From the NCBI GenBank assembly GCA_007130265.1, contig SLST01000002.1, positions 1 through 14,122 of the forward strand: DNA of 14,122 nucleotides, read 5' to 3'. The notes below the pieces were generated by a model. That model was not told where the DNA came from. It made no database searches and worked only from the letters and a program-made list of their open reading frames with translations. Of this stretch, positions 1-7,163 are shown one piece after another. The position numbers and the translations under genes are program-made. Position 1 is the first letter of the stretch; every line of letters begins with the position of its first letter. This DNA comes from Spirochaetales bacterium (GTDB taxonomy: Bacteria > Spirochaetota > Spirochaetia > DSM-27196 > SLST01).

Positions 1-1010
1 GCCGCCTTCTTCATGTACGCGTCCATCGACTCACGGAAATGCGTGAACCACTTCCCGGCGTAGACGAGGTCGGCGTATTTCAGCGCGAGCTGATTCTTCA
101 TTGAGAGGGTATCGAAGTCGAGGGTGATCATCTCGAGCTCGCGTAGCGCCCGGAAGAGGATCGTGCCGCCGGGGGTCTCATAGACGCCGCGGCTCTTCAT
201 GCCTACGAGCCGGGTCTCGACCAGGTCGGTGCGCCCGACCGCGTTTTCCGCGCCGAGCGTGTTCAGCGTCTCGAGCAGCGCCATCGGCTTCATCCGCTCG
301 CCGTTGACGGCGATCGGATAGCCCTGTTCGAAGTCGATGACGACCTCGGTCTCGTGGTCGGGGGCCTCCTGAGGCGACCGGGTGAGGCGGAACATCTCCT
401 CATTGGGGCGGGTCCACGTGTTCTCGAGCTCGCCGCCCTCGTGGCTCATGTGCCAGAGGTTCCAGTCGCGCGAGTAGATGTTCGTCTTTGAGATGTCGCG
501 CAGCGGAATGCCGTGCGCCTTCGCGTACTCGATCGCCTGTTCGCGACTGCTGATATTCCACACCCGCCACGGCGCGATGACCTTGAGGTGCGGAGCGAGC
601 GCCTTGTACGTCAGCTCGAAGCGCACCTGGTCGTTTCCCTTGCCCGTGCAGCCGTGAGCCACCGCGTCGGCCCCTTCGGCGAGTGCCACCTCGACCTGAT
701 GTTTTGCCTGTAGCGGACGCGCGATCGATGTACCCAGCAGATACTTGCCCTCATAGATCGCGCCGGCGCGCAGCATGGGGAAGAGATAGTCGGTAACGAA
801 CTCTTCGCGTACGTCCCGGACATGGAGCTTGCTCGCGCCGGAGGCGATCGCTCGCTCCTCCATCGCGGTGAAGTCTTCGTCCTGCCCCACGTTCGTGCAG
901 ATCCCGACGATCTCCGCCCCGCCGTAGTGTTCCTTCAGCCAGGGTATGATGATCGACGTGTCGAGACCGCCCGAATATGCCAATACGATTTTCTTGATAT
1001 CCTCTGCCAT
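1..1010 (-). CDS. argG: Argininosuccinate synthase, 3'-truncated by window edge
   Basis: ArgG condenses citrulline and aspartate, with ATP cleaved to AMP and PPi, to give argininosuccinate, the penultimate step of arginine synthesis in the cytoplasm. I translated the minus strand from the ATG at 1010. The protein begins MAEDIKKIVLAYSGGLDTS, whose SGGLDTS (residues 13-19) is the family's ATP pyrophosphatase loop. LLGTSIARPL (91-100) and GCTGKGNDQVRFE (120-132) are further signature blocks for citrulline/aspartate binding. 336 codons are visible without a stop; the family is usually about 400 residues, so some 65 C-terminal residues lie beyond position 1. A strong ribosome site (GGAGG, 1019-1015) fixes the start. 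It follows argD by 39 bp with no obvious terminator, so it is probably the last visible gene of the argRCBDG operon. Recognition is firm. Confidence 0.97.
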   Translation of the reverse strand, partial: MAEDIKKIVLAYSGGLDTSIIIPWLKEHYGGAEIVGICTNVGQDEDFTAMEERAIASGASKLHVRDVREEFVTDYLFPMLRAGAIYEGKYLLGTSIARPLQAKHQVEVALAEGADAVAHGCTGKGNDQVRFELTYKALAPHLKVIAPWRVWNISSREQAIEYAKAHGIPLRDISKTNIYSRDWNLWHMSHEGGELENTWTRPNEEMFRLTRSPQEAPDHETEVVIDFEQGYPIAVNGERMKPMALLETLNTLGAENAVGRTDLVETRLVGMKSRGVYETPGGTILFRALRELEMITLDFDTLSMKNQLALKYADLVYAGKWFTHFRESMDAYMKKA

Positions 1011-1049
1011 GATTCCTCCAGCCGGCGTATACCGCCGGTGATCTTCCGT

Positions 1050-2255
1050 CTAGTGTAGCACCGTGCGAAGTATCTCGATGCCGCGCGCCAGGTCGCGGCT
1101 CCCTATGACGAGCGGGGGGGCGATGCGCACGACGTTGGTGCTCGACCGCAGCAACAGCACCCCGCGGTCGCGGCACGCATCCATGATCCCGGCGACCCGC
1201 GCCGACGCCTCGTCGCCGTCGATCACGAGTCCCTGGAGCATTCCCACGCCGCGCCGCTCCGTCACCTCAGGCGACGAGTCGACGATCTCGTCGAGCATTG
1301 CGGTGAGCTCCCTGCCCCGCTCGGCGACCCGAGCAAGGAACGCCGCGTCGGCGATCGTGCGGACGACATGCGTCGCGACGGCCGTCGTCACCGGACCGCC
1401 GCCGAACGTCGTGCCGTGGTCGCCGGCGCTCAGCACCGCGTTGACCTTCTCCGGTACCATCGTCGCAGAGAGCGGCAGGCCGCCGGCGAGCGGCTTGGAG
1501 AAAGTCACGATGTCCGGTTCGAGCCCCACGTGCTCGCATCCGAAGAGCTTTCCCGTGCGGCCGAGTCCGGTCTGCACCTCGTCCGCGATGAGCAGGATAT
1601 CGTGCTTTCGACACAGCTCGTTGAGCTTCGCCGCGAACGCCTCGCTCATGATCTTCAGCCCCCCCTCGCCCTGGACGACCTCGACGATCACGCCGGCGAA
1701 GGCGTCGCTCAGCATCGCCTCGAGCTGGTCCGGATTGTTGTACTCCGATGCGAGCATGTCCGGAACGAGCGGCTCGAAGGGCTCCGAATACTTCTTGTTG
1801 GGGGTCGCTGAGAGCGCGCCCATCGTGCGCCCGTGGAAGGCGTTCGACATGGAGAGGATCTTGTGGTGCCCCGGACCGCGGGTGCGGCGCGCGTAGAGCC
1901 GCGCATACTTGAGCGCCGCTTCGTTCGCCTCCGCGCCGCTGTTGCCGAACTGCACCGCGGCGAATGTCCCCACTCGATCGCGGGTCACGTCGATCAGGAG
2001 CTCGGCGAGCTCGATCGCCGGGGCGTTCGCGTAGAGGTTCGAGATGTGGACGAGCTTGCGCATCTGCCTTGCGGCGACGCGTGCGAGATCGCGTCGTCCG
2101 TAGCCGAGCGCATTCACCGCGATGCCTGCGCCAAGATCGAGGTACGTGCGGCCCGCGGCGTCCCTGAGCACGACTCCGCGTCCGCGCTCGATCTTCAGGA
2201 GCTCCGACGCGTAGTTCCTGGGGAACGGCGGATTCTGAACGAGTCTGGTTTCCAT
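1050..2255 (-). CDS. argD: Acetylornithine aminotransferase
   Basis: ArgD is a PLP-dependent class-III aminotransferase that converts N-acetylglutamate semialdehyde plus glutamate to N-acetylornithine and 2-oxoglutarate. The predicted protein has 401 residues, normal for the family. Motifs include YLDLGAGIAVNALG near the N-terminus, FGNSGAEANEAALKYAR (PLP phosphate site), IADEVQTGLGRTGK (the Asp contacting the PLP ring nitrogen), and TFSKPLAGGLPL with the Schiff-base lysine at about residue 254. I chose the ATG at 2255 because GGAG(AGGAG)T lies just before it. An alternative GTG at 2276 would add seven residues and overlap the argB stop in a GTGA junction. ArgD enzymes often double as succinyl-diaminopimelate aminotransferase, so a role in lysine synthesis is possible. 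It sits between argB and argG in the operon. Confidence 0.95.
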   Translation of the reverse strand: METRLVQNPPFPRNYASELLKIERGRGVVLRDAAGRTYLDLGAGIAVNALGYGRRDLARVAARQMRKLVHISNLYANAPAIELAELLIDVTRDRVGTFAAVQFGNSGAEANEAALKYARLYARRTRGPGHHKILSMSNAFHGRTMGALSATPNKKYSEPFEPLVPDMLASEYNNPDQLEAMLSDAFAGVIVEVVQGEGGLKIMSEAFAAKLNELCRKHDILLIADEVQTGLGRTGKLFGCEHVGLEPDIVTFSKPLAGGLPLSATMVPEKVNAVLSAGDHGTTFGGGPVTTAVATHVVRTIADAAFLARVAERGRELTAMLDEIVDSSPEVTERRGVGMLQGLVIDGDEASARVAGIMDACRDRGVLLLRSSTNVVRIAPPLVIGSRDLARGIEILRTVLH

Positions 2256-2265
2256 ACTCCTCTCC
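2256..2265 (-). promoter_or_regulatory. Ribosome binding site that decides the argD start
   Basis: On the minus strand GGAGAGGAGT directly precedes the ATG at 2255, with the GGAG core six bases upstream. The competing GTG at 2276, which overlaps the argB stop, has no comparable purine-rich site, so the ATG is preferred. Coupling from argB is still possible because the argB stop (2275-2273) is only about 17 bases away. Confidence 0.6.
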
Positions 2266-2272
2266 ATATCAA

Positions 2273-3052
2273 TCACACGGACACGATAGTCGTTCCGCGC
2301 TCACCGCGCAGCAGCGCGGCGAGATCACCGCTACGGACGTAGTCGCCAATCACGACCTGCGATACGCCGCGGTCGATCGCGGTCAGCGCGTTACGGACCT
2401 TCGGGATCATCCCACCGGAGATCTCTCCGGTTCGGATCCCGGCTTCAGCCATAGCCGGGTTGAGCGAGCCGACGTGGTGACCGTCGATCATGACTCCCGG
2501 CACATCGGACAGAAAGACGAGCGAGTCCACGTGAAGCGCGCCGGCGAGCGCGAAGGCGACGTCGTCTGCGTTGATGTTTACCGCCGCGCCGGCGGCGTCG
2601 GAGGCGGGTGACGAGATCACCGGCACGTAGTCGCGGGCCCACAGGTCGCGGACCAGGAACGGCTCGGCGCTCTGCACCCGAGCGGTCCGCGAGCGGTTGC
2701 CGGATGCATCGCAGATCCGTTCTCCGCGGACGGTTCCCGCGTCGGCTCCGGAGATCCCCACCGCCTTCAGACCCGCCGCCAGCAGGCGCCGTACGAGTCG
2801 CTTGTTCGCGACGCCGCTGAGTACCATCTCGACCACATCCATCTCCGCCTCCGTGGTCATCCGTATCCCCTCGTGGAAGACCGGCTCGAGACCGAGTCGT
2901 CGCGAGAGCTCGCTCACCTCTCTGCCGCCTCCGTGGACGATCGCTACATGCGCGCCGGTCACCGCGAGTTCGTGGGCGAGGCTCTCGAGCGCCTCGTCGT
3001 TCGCGGCTGCGGTGCCTCCGAGCTTCATCAGGATCGATCTCGTGCTCGCCAT
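2273..3052 (-). CDS. argB: Acetylglutamate kinase
   Basis: ArgB phosphorylates N-acetylglutamate to N-acetylglutamyl-5-phosphate, the second step of arginine synthesis. The protein is 259 residues of the amino-acid kinase fold. Visible motifs are MKLGG at residues 9-13 (phosphate-binding Lys10), VHGGG (39-43, acetylglutamate site), EGIRMTTEAEMDVVEMVLSG (61-80), NINADDVAFALA (159-170), FLSDVPGV (180-187) and GGMIPKV (213-219, ATP-side Lys218). An upstream in-frame ATG at 3115 lies inside argC and adds only low-complexity basic sequence, so I start at the ATG at 3052, which has GAGG about ten bases upstream. The short length, like E. coli ArgB, means it lacks the N-terminal helix associated with arginine-inhibited hexameric kinases. 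Feedback control at this step may therefore be absent (inference). It starts 20 bp after argC ends. Confidence 0.96.
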   Translation of the reverse strand: MASTRSILMKLGGTAAANDEALESLAHELAVTGAHVAIVHGGGREVSELSRRLGLEPVFHEGIRMTTEAEMDVVEMVLSGVANKRLVRRLLAAGLKAVGISGADAGTVRGERICDASGNRSRTARVQSAEPFLVRDLWARDYVPVISSPASDAAGAAVNINADDVAFALAGALHVDSLVFLSDVPGVMIDGHHVGSLNPAMAEAGIRTGEISGGMIPKVRNALTAIDRGVSQVVIGDYVRSGDLAALLRGERGTTIVSV

Positions 3053-3072
3053 ATGCCTGTTGCCTCGCCGTC

Positions 3073-4101
3073 CTAGAACTCGCCGTGAACCCGCAGCCCT
3101 GCGGTTTGTTCGCACCCGAGCCGGATGTTCATGTTCTGTACGGCCTGGCCCGACGCCCCTTTGTAGAGGTTGTCGATCGCGGAGAAGAGCTGGAGGTGGC
3201 CGTCGCAGACCCGCACGCCTAGATCACACCGGTTGGTGTTCCGCACGTCACGGCTTTCGGGAATGCCGCGCGGCGAAAGCGCGACGAAGGGCGCGTCGCG
3301 ATATGCGTCATACAGCCGTCTCTCCGCCTCCTGCTGAGTCAGCTCCTCGGTCAGTCGAACCGTCGTGGTGACGATCATCCCCTGTTTCACCGGGACAAGG
3401 TGCGGGGTGAAGAGAACCTCGAGGGGCGATCGGCGCGCGAGCTCCTGCTCGATCTCGCTGACGTGCCGGTGGCTTCGTCCCGGGTTGTACGCGTTCATGT
3501 TCTCAGACCGCTCGTTGAACAGGAAATTCTGCGTTTCCTTGCGTCCGGCGCCCGATATGCCGCTCAAGGCGTTGACGATCGCCGGACCGGTGGTGAGCCC
3601 GGCGAAGGGCAGGAGCGCGAGAAGCGTCGCCGTAGGGTAGCATCCGGGGCACGCGACGATCTCCGCGTTTGCGATCCGCGATTCGTGCCACTCGGACAGT
3701 CCGTAGACGGCCCTCCCGAGCATCTCCGGACAGGGATGGACGGTCCGGTAGATCGACTCGTAGAGGTCGGCATCGGTGAGTCGAAAGTCCGCCGACAAAT
3801 CTATGATGGGTACCGAGCCGACGAGCGGTCCGACGAGCTCTGCGGCCGCTCCGTGAGGCAGCGCCGAGAACACGATATCCGCGGCGTCCGGCTGTCCGTC
3901 CTCGATCGCGGTGAAGCGCCCCTCGGTCGGCGCGAGCAGGCGGCTGATCGACGGCGCGAGACCGGGATCGATCTCCGTGACGGGTCGGCCCGCCGCGGAG
4001 CGCGAGATCGGAACGATGGATGATACGTCCGGATGGCAGGCGAGGATGCGCATGAGCATCATGCCGGTGTACCCGGTGCTCCCGAGAACGGCGACTCTCA
4101 C
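3073..4101 (-). CDS. argC: N-acetyl-gamma-glutamyl-phosphate reductase
   Basis: ArgC reduces N-acetylglutamyl-phosphate to N-acetylglutamate semialdehyde using NADPH. The protein has 342 residues when started at the GTG at 4101. It opens VRVAVLGSTGYTG, the expected Rossmann NADP site (G7-x-x-G10-x-x-G13). VACPGCYPT (149-157) carries the catalytic cysteine, Cys154, and SHRHVSEIEQEL (210-221) supplies the conserved histidine region. FTPHLVPVKQGM (231-242) is another family block. The reading frame stays open upstream to 4263, but that stretch overlaps argR and has no family similarity. The GTG lies one base after the argR TGA, strongly suggesting translational coupling. The length matches E. 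coli ArgC (about 334) and its relatives. This is the NADPH consumer of the pathway and shares a transcription direction with the NADPH-generating zwf upstream. Confidence 0.96.
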   Translation of the reverse strand: MRVAVLGSTGYTGMMLMRILACHPDVSSIVPISRSAAGRPVTEIDPGLAPSISRLLAPTEGRFTAIEDGQPDAADIVFSALPHGAAAELVGPLVGSVPIIDLSADFRLTDADLYESIYRTVHPCPEMLGRAVYGLSEWHESRIANAEIVACPGCYPTATLLALLPFAGLTTGPAIVNALSGISGAGRKETQNFLFNERSENMNAYNPGRSHRHVSEIEQELARRSPLEVLFTPHLVPVKQGMIVTTTVRLTEELTQQEAERRLYDAYRDAPFVALSPRGIPESRDVRNTNRCDLGVRVCDGHLQLFSAIDNLYKGASGQAVQNMNIRLGCEQTAGLRVHGEF

Positions 4102-4102
4102 G

Positions 4103-4573
4103 TCACACCCCCAGGTGCGGCACGCGATCGTCGAGATCGCGCAGGAAGTGCTCGCGGGTTGTGTCCTCGCGCAACACGACGAGTACCGTGTCATCGCCCG
4201 CCACGGTCCCGAGTATGTCCTCGATGCCAAGATTGTCGAGTGCGATACCCACGGTGTCCGCATGCCCGGTGACCGTCCGCACGATCGCGAGGTTTCCTGA
4301 GAACTCGACCGAAATGAACCCGCGGCGCAGGTCGTGAAGGTAGTTCATCTCGCTCTCGCGCATCTGTTCCTCCGACGGCAAGGTATAGTAATAGCCGCCG
4401 GTACCCTCGGAGACCTTTCCCACCTTCAGCAGCTTCAGGTCGCGGGAAAGCGTTGCCTGCGTCACCGAGTAGCCTTCATCCTTCAGGTAGTTGAGCAGAA
4501 GCTCCTGACTGGTGATGCGGTGCTCTCTGATATTCCTGCGTATGGCTCGCAGGCGCTCTGCACGGTCTTTCAA
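4103..4573 (-). CDS. argR: Arginine repressor ArgR
   Basis: ArgR/AhrC-type transcription factor of 156 residues. Known family members form hexamers that bind L-arginine at the C-terminal domain and paired operator boxes with the N-terminal winged helix. The N-terminal domain (1-70) shows TQATLSRDLKLLKV (38-51), the recognition helix with the hallmark SRDLK at 43-47. The C-terminal domain has GHADTVGIALD (103-113) and GTVAGDDTVLVV (122-133), the latter being the arginine-binding and oligomerisation signature with the Asp pair. The start is a TTG at 4573, supported by GGAGAG at 4583-4578 and by the correct family N-terminus; no in-frame ATG is better. It heads the arg operon, one base before argC, so autoregulation of the whole operon is likely. 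The weak TTG start may keep repressor levels low (inference). Confidence 0.96.
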   Translation of the reverse strand: MKDRAERLRAIRRNIREHRITSQELLLNYLKDEGYSVTQATLSRDLKLLKVGKVSEGTGGYYYTLPSEEQMRESEMNYLHDLRRGFISVEFSGNLAIVRTVTGHADTVGIALDNLGIEDILGTVAGDDTVLVVLREDTTREHFLRDLDDRVPHLGV

Positions 4574-4587
4574 GGGTCTCTCCGCGA

Positions 4588-4623
4588 ATATGCAATAATA
4601 TACCAGCTCAAGTGTATAAACTT
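4588..4623 (-). promoter_or_regulatory. AT-rich argR promoter/operator with two imperfect palindromes
   Basis: The 53-bp gap between opcA and argR is sharply AT-rich compared with its GC-rich surroundings. It holds two 14-bp imperfect inverted repeats: 4588-4601 (ATAT at both ends) and 4610-4623 (AAGTGTATAAACTT, 12 of 14 positions self-complementary). Their centres are 22 bp apart, close to the roughly 21 bp between the tandem ARG boxes bound by one ArgR hexamer in other bacteria. The sequences do not match the E. coli consensus well (GAAT...ATTC is only half present at 4586-4597), so the operator call is tentative. TATATT/TATTAT on the minus strand could serve as a -10, but no convincing -35 pairs with it. 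Confidence 0.4.
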
Positions 4624-4626
4624 ACG

Positions 4627-5619
4627 TTATTGGGCGGCAGGTTTCAAGGACGCGCCGGCGAGAGCGTCACGAAAAAGGCCGTCGGCGTACACCGCGTCGA
4701 CTTCCTCGAGCAGGATCTCCCCGCTCTCCGGCACCGTGACGATGTGCTCGTCGGCGCCTCCCGGATACTCGACGTCGGCGCAGCCGTTCTCGAAAGCCCG
4801 TACGACGACGCTCCGATCGCCGTTCAGTTCGACCCGGATGGCCACTTCGCAATCCCCGTCTCCGTGGGTCGCCTCGATCTCCACCTGCCGGCCGTGGAGG
4901 TCGTGGAACCGCAGCGGCTCAACCGGCGTCCATCCGAGTCGCTCGGCCAGCCAGAGCCCGAAATAGCGCACAGACATGTCGGGCAGTCCCGTCACTACTA
5001 CCTTCGCGATCTCCTGGAGCCACTCGGCGCGCTCACCGTTGAAGGCGAGAGCCGTCAGCTGACGGTACGGTCGCAGCCGCTGCCAGCTGAAATCCGCGAC
5101 CGGCACGGCCTCCCCGACGGCGACCCGGCGGAGGATCGCGATCACCTCGTCAGGGTCGTCACCGAGCTCGATGCAATGGTCCGCGTCCAGGAGTATCTTG
5201 TCGGCCTGGGTCTGAACGTGGGTGAAGAGCGCGTCGCGGCCCGTCAGGCGATCGAGCCAGAGCACGTAGGTCGGAATGTCGCGAACCAGGAGAGGTATCC
5301 AAGTCCCGGGAGCGCCGCCGGCGCCGTCCCGCCCGTTCGTGATGACAATCTCCTGGAAGCACACGCCCTTGTGCTCGCGGTCCACGAAGCACCGGGCGGA
5401 CACGTCGATGCGGCTCTCTGCCACATCGCTGTTCGCCACGTGTATCACGCGCGCCGCGCGTTTACCGAGCAGGTAGTTCAACGTGTCGTCGACCATGTTC
5501 TGCTGCGCGTCCGGGCTCATGACAACGAGGTTGAAGAGGCTTGTTCGAACCTCGGAATGGGTAAGCTCGCGCTGGATGCGCGCGAGCTCCTCCTCCACCG
5601 CCTGTACGTCGACTTTCAC
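4627..5619 (-). CDS. opcA: Glucose-6-phosphate dehydrogenase assembly/effector protein OpcA
   Basis: A 330-residue protein recognised as OpcA, the partner that in cyanobacteria and actinobacteria is needed for assembly or allosteric activation of glucose-6-phosphate dehydrogenase. Support comes from its overall sequence (for example NLVVMSPD, IPLLVRDIPTYVLWLDRL and the alpha/beta region around residues 120-200 with LLDADHCIELGDD). It also comes from position: its GTG start at 5619 overlaps the zwf stop in a GTGA junction. A strong ribosome site, GGAGG at 5629-5625, sits five bases before the GTG. No signal peptide or membrane segment is visible, so it should act in the cytoplasm. The 4-bp overlap implies coupled translation with Zwf and perhaps near-equal stoichiometry. 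Function in this organism is inferred from the family and from the gene pair. Confidence 0.85.
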   Translation of the reverse strand: MKVDVQAVEEELARIQRELTHSEVRTSLFNLVVMSPDAQQNMVDDTLNYLLGKRAARVIHVANSDVAESRIDVSARCFVDREHKGVCFQEIVITNGRDGAGGAPGTWIPLLVRDIPTYVLWLDRLTGRDALFTHVQTQADKILLDADHCIELGDDPDEVIAILRRVAVGEAVPVADFSWQRLRPYRQLTALAFNGERAEWLQEIAKVVVTGLPDMSVRYFGLWLAERLGWTPVEPLRFHDLHGRQVEIEATHGDGDCEVAIRVELNGDRSVVVRAFENGCADVEYPGGADEHIVTVPESGEILLEEVDAVYADGLFRDALAGASLKPAAQ

Positions 5620-7100
5620 AGCTTCCTCCAGCGGCGGGCGTCATGTCCGAGTAATCGGCGGGCCTGCGACGGGCCGGCTCCTCCGGCCTCGTACTCGCAG
5701 AGCGGTTCGCGTGAGTCCCTCCAGTACTCGAGCATCGGCGTCACGAAGGCCCACGATGCCTCGATCTCGTCGCGCCTCGCGTAGAGCGTCGGGTCACCTT
5801 TCATGACGTCGAACAGCAGCCGCTCGTATGCTTCCGGTACTGCGCGGCCGAACGAGGCACCGTAGCTGAAATCCATATTGACCGGCCGCGCGGCCGTTGC
5901 GTAGCCGGGTATCTTCGCGTTCATCTTCAGCGTGATCCCTTCCTCCGGCTGGATTCGGATCGCGAGGACGTTCCGGTCTACCGAGTGACTGCCCCCGGTG
6001 AAGTGACGCAGCGGGGGATCCTTGAAGTGGATCGAGATCTCGGTGATTTTGCGCGACAGCCGCTTCCCGGTCCGCAGCAGAAAAGGTACCCCCGCCCATC
6101 GCCAGGTATCGAGGAAGAGGCGCATCGCGACAAAGGTCTCCGTCCGGCTTGCCGGATCAACGTCGTCCTCCTCACGATAGCCCCGGACCGGTTCGCCGTC
6201 CACGACGCCGCCGACGTACTGCGCGCGGACGAGGTGTTCCTCCGGTTCGCGCAGCGTGACCGCATCGAGCGATTGGATGACCTTGAGCTTCTCTCCCCGT
6301 ATGCTCTCGGGCCTGATATCGTTGGGTGGTTCCATCGCCGTGATCGCCAGGAGCTGGAACGCGTGGTTCTGCACCATGTCGCGCATCGCCCCGGCGGACT
6401 CGTAGTAGTTCCCGCGCGTGCCGACCCCGGAGCTCTCTGCGACGGTGATCTGAACGTGGTCGATGAAATGGCGGTTCCAGACCGGCTCGAAGATGCCGTT
6501 TCCGAAGCGCAGCATCATGAGGTTCTGGACCGTTTCCTTTCCAAGGTAGTGATCGATCCGGTACACCTGGCGCTCATCGAAGTGGCTCAGTACCAGATCA
6601 TTCAGCCGCCGGGCCGAATGCAGATCGCTCCCGAACGGCTTCTCGATGACGATTCTCGTGAATCCGCCTTGCTCCTCGGCAAGGCCCGTTTCGCCGAGCC
6701 CGCGTATGACCGCCTCGTACGAGGACGGCGGAGTGGAGAGGTAGTACAGCCGATTGGCGAAGCCCTCTGCGTACTCGGGCATCCGGCGGTATCCGGAATC
6801 GTCCTCGAACGACGATCGGAGATAGGTCAGCGTGGAGAGGAACCGACGGCGCTGCTCATCGCTTGCCGGCATCGACTCGGTCATGGAGGCCGCCTGCTCG
6901 CGCAAGTAGTCGTCGCTCCAGTCGCGGCGGGCGAAGCCGACGATCCGGATCCGCGACAGCCGTCCATTGAGGTAGAGCGAGAAGAGCGCCGGCATGAGCT
7001 TGCTGCGCGTCAGGTCCCCCGTCACGCCAAAGATGAAGACGACGAGCGGATCGGCGGTTTCCTGCAGTTCGAGGCCGCGGGACAGCGGGTTGGTCGTCAC
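5616..7100 (-). CDS. zwf: Glucose-6-phosphate 1-dehydrogenase
   Basis: Zwf oxidises glucose-6-phosphate to 6-phosphogluconolactone with reduction of NADP(+), entering the oxidative pentose phosphate pathway. Starting at the GTG at 7100 gives 494 residues, standard for the family. The nucleotide loop is VFIFGVTGDLTRSK (21-34; GVTGDL in place of the usual GASGDL). EKPFG (153-157) contains the conserved active-site Lys, and RIDHYLGKE (181-189) is the substrate-binding signature with catalytic His. Further blocks are RFGNGIFEPVWNR and RDMVQNHAFQLLAI. The frame is open up to 7358, but that extension overlaps the divergent birA gene and is not family-like. No Shine-Dalgarno precedes the GTG; a promoter-like -10 ends only six bases upstream, so the mRNA may be leaderless. 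The gene overlaps opcA by 4 bp. Confidence 0.95.
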   Translation of the reverse strand: MTTNPLSRGLELQETADPLVVFIFGVTGDLTRSKLMPALFSLYLNGRLSRIRIVGFARRDWSDDYLREQAASMTESMPASDEQRRRFLSTLTYLRSSFEDDSGYRRMPEYAEGFANRLYYLSTPPSSYEAVIRGLGETGLAEEQGGFTRIVIEKPFGSDLHSARRLNDLVLSHFDERQVYRIDHYLGKETVQNLMMLRFGNGIFEPVWNRHFIDHVQITVAESSGVGTRGNYYESAGAMRDMVQNHAFQLLAITAMEPPNDIRPESIRGEKLKVIQSLDAVTLREPEEHLVRAQYVGGVVDGEPVRGYREEDDVDPASRTETFVAMRLFLDTWRWAGVPFLLRTGKRLSRKITEISIHFKDPPLRHFTGGSHSVDRNVLAIRIQPEEGITLKMNAKIPGYATAARPVNMDFSYGASFGRAVPEAYERLLFDVMKGDPTLYARRDEIEASWAFVTPMLEYWRDSREPLCEYEAGGAGPSQARRLLGHDARRWRKL

Positions 7101-7106
7101 CAGTTC

Positions 7107-7135
7107 AGTATGGGGGACTCGCGTATGCTGTTCAA
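7107..7135 (-). promoter_or_regulatory. Candidate zwf promoter (leaderless)
   Basis: On the minus strand TTGAAC (7135-7130) and CATACT (7112-7107) are separated by exactly 17 bp, each matching four of six sigma-70 consensus positions. The -10 ends six bases before the zwf GTG at 7100, so transcription would begin at or next to the start codon. The absence of a ribosome site there agrees with this. The -35 overlaps the candidate birA -35 on the other strand. Confidence 0.45.
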
Positions 7136-7156
7136 GCCGACGTGTGAGAGTATACT
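7129..7156 (+). promoter_or_regulatory. Candidate birA-operon promoter (leaderless)
   Basis: TATACT at 7151-7156 matches five of six -10 positions. TGTTCA at 7129-7134, 16 bp upstream, is a weak -35 (three of six). The -10 ends seven bases before the ATG at 7164, leaving no room for a leader or ribosome site, and none is seen. The -10 lies inside a perfect 10-bp palindrome, GAGTATACTC (7148-7157), that could be an operator or chance. Confidence 0.45.
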
Positions 7157-7163
7157 CGGGTTG

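Noticed and set aside
4102..4263. Upstream extension of argC to an ATG at 4263
   Set aside because: It overlaps argR completely and lacks ArgC similarity. The Rossmann start VRVAVLGSTGYTG begins exactly at the GTG at 4101.
4612..5784. 390-codon plus-strand open frame opposite opcA
   Set aside because: It is a mirror of opcA and the zwf end, with no ribosome site or family motifs.
5985..7163. Long open plus-strand extension upstream of birA, antisense to zwf
   Set aside because: It is the mirror of zwf in a GC-rich region, rich in Arg/Asp/Val without domain motifs. Ligase similarity begins only after the ATG at 7164.
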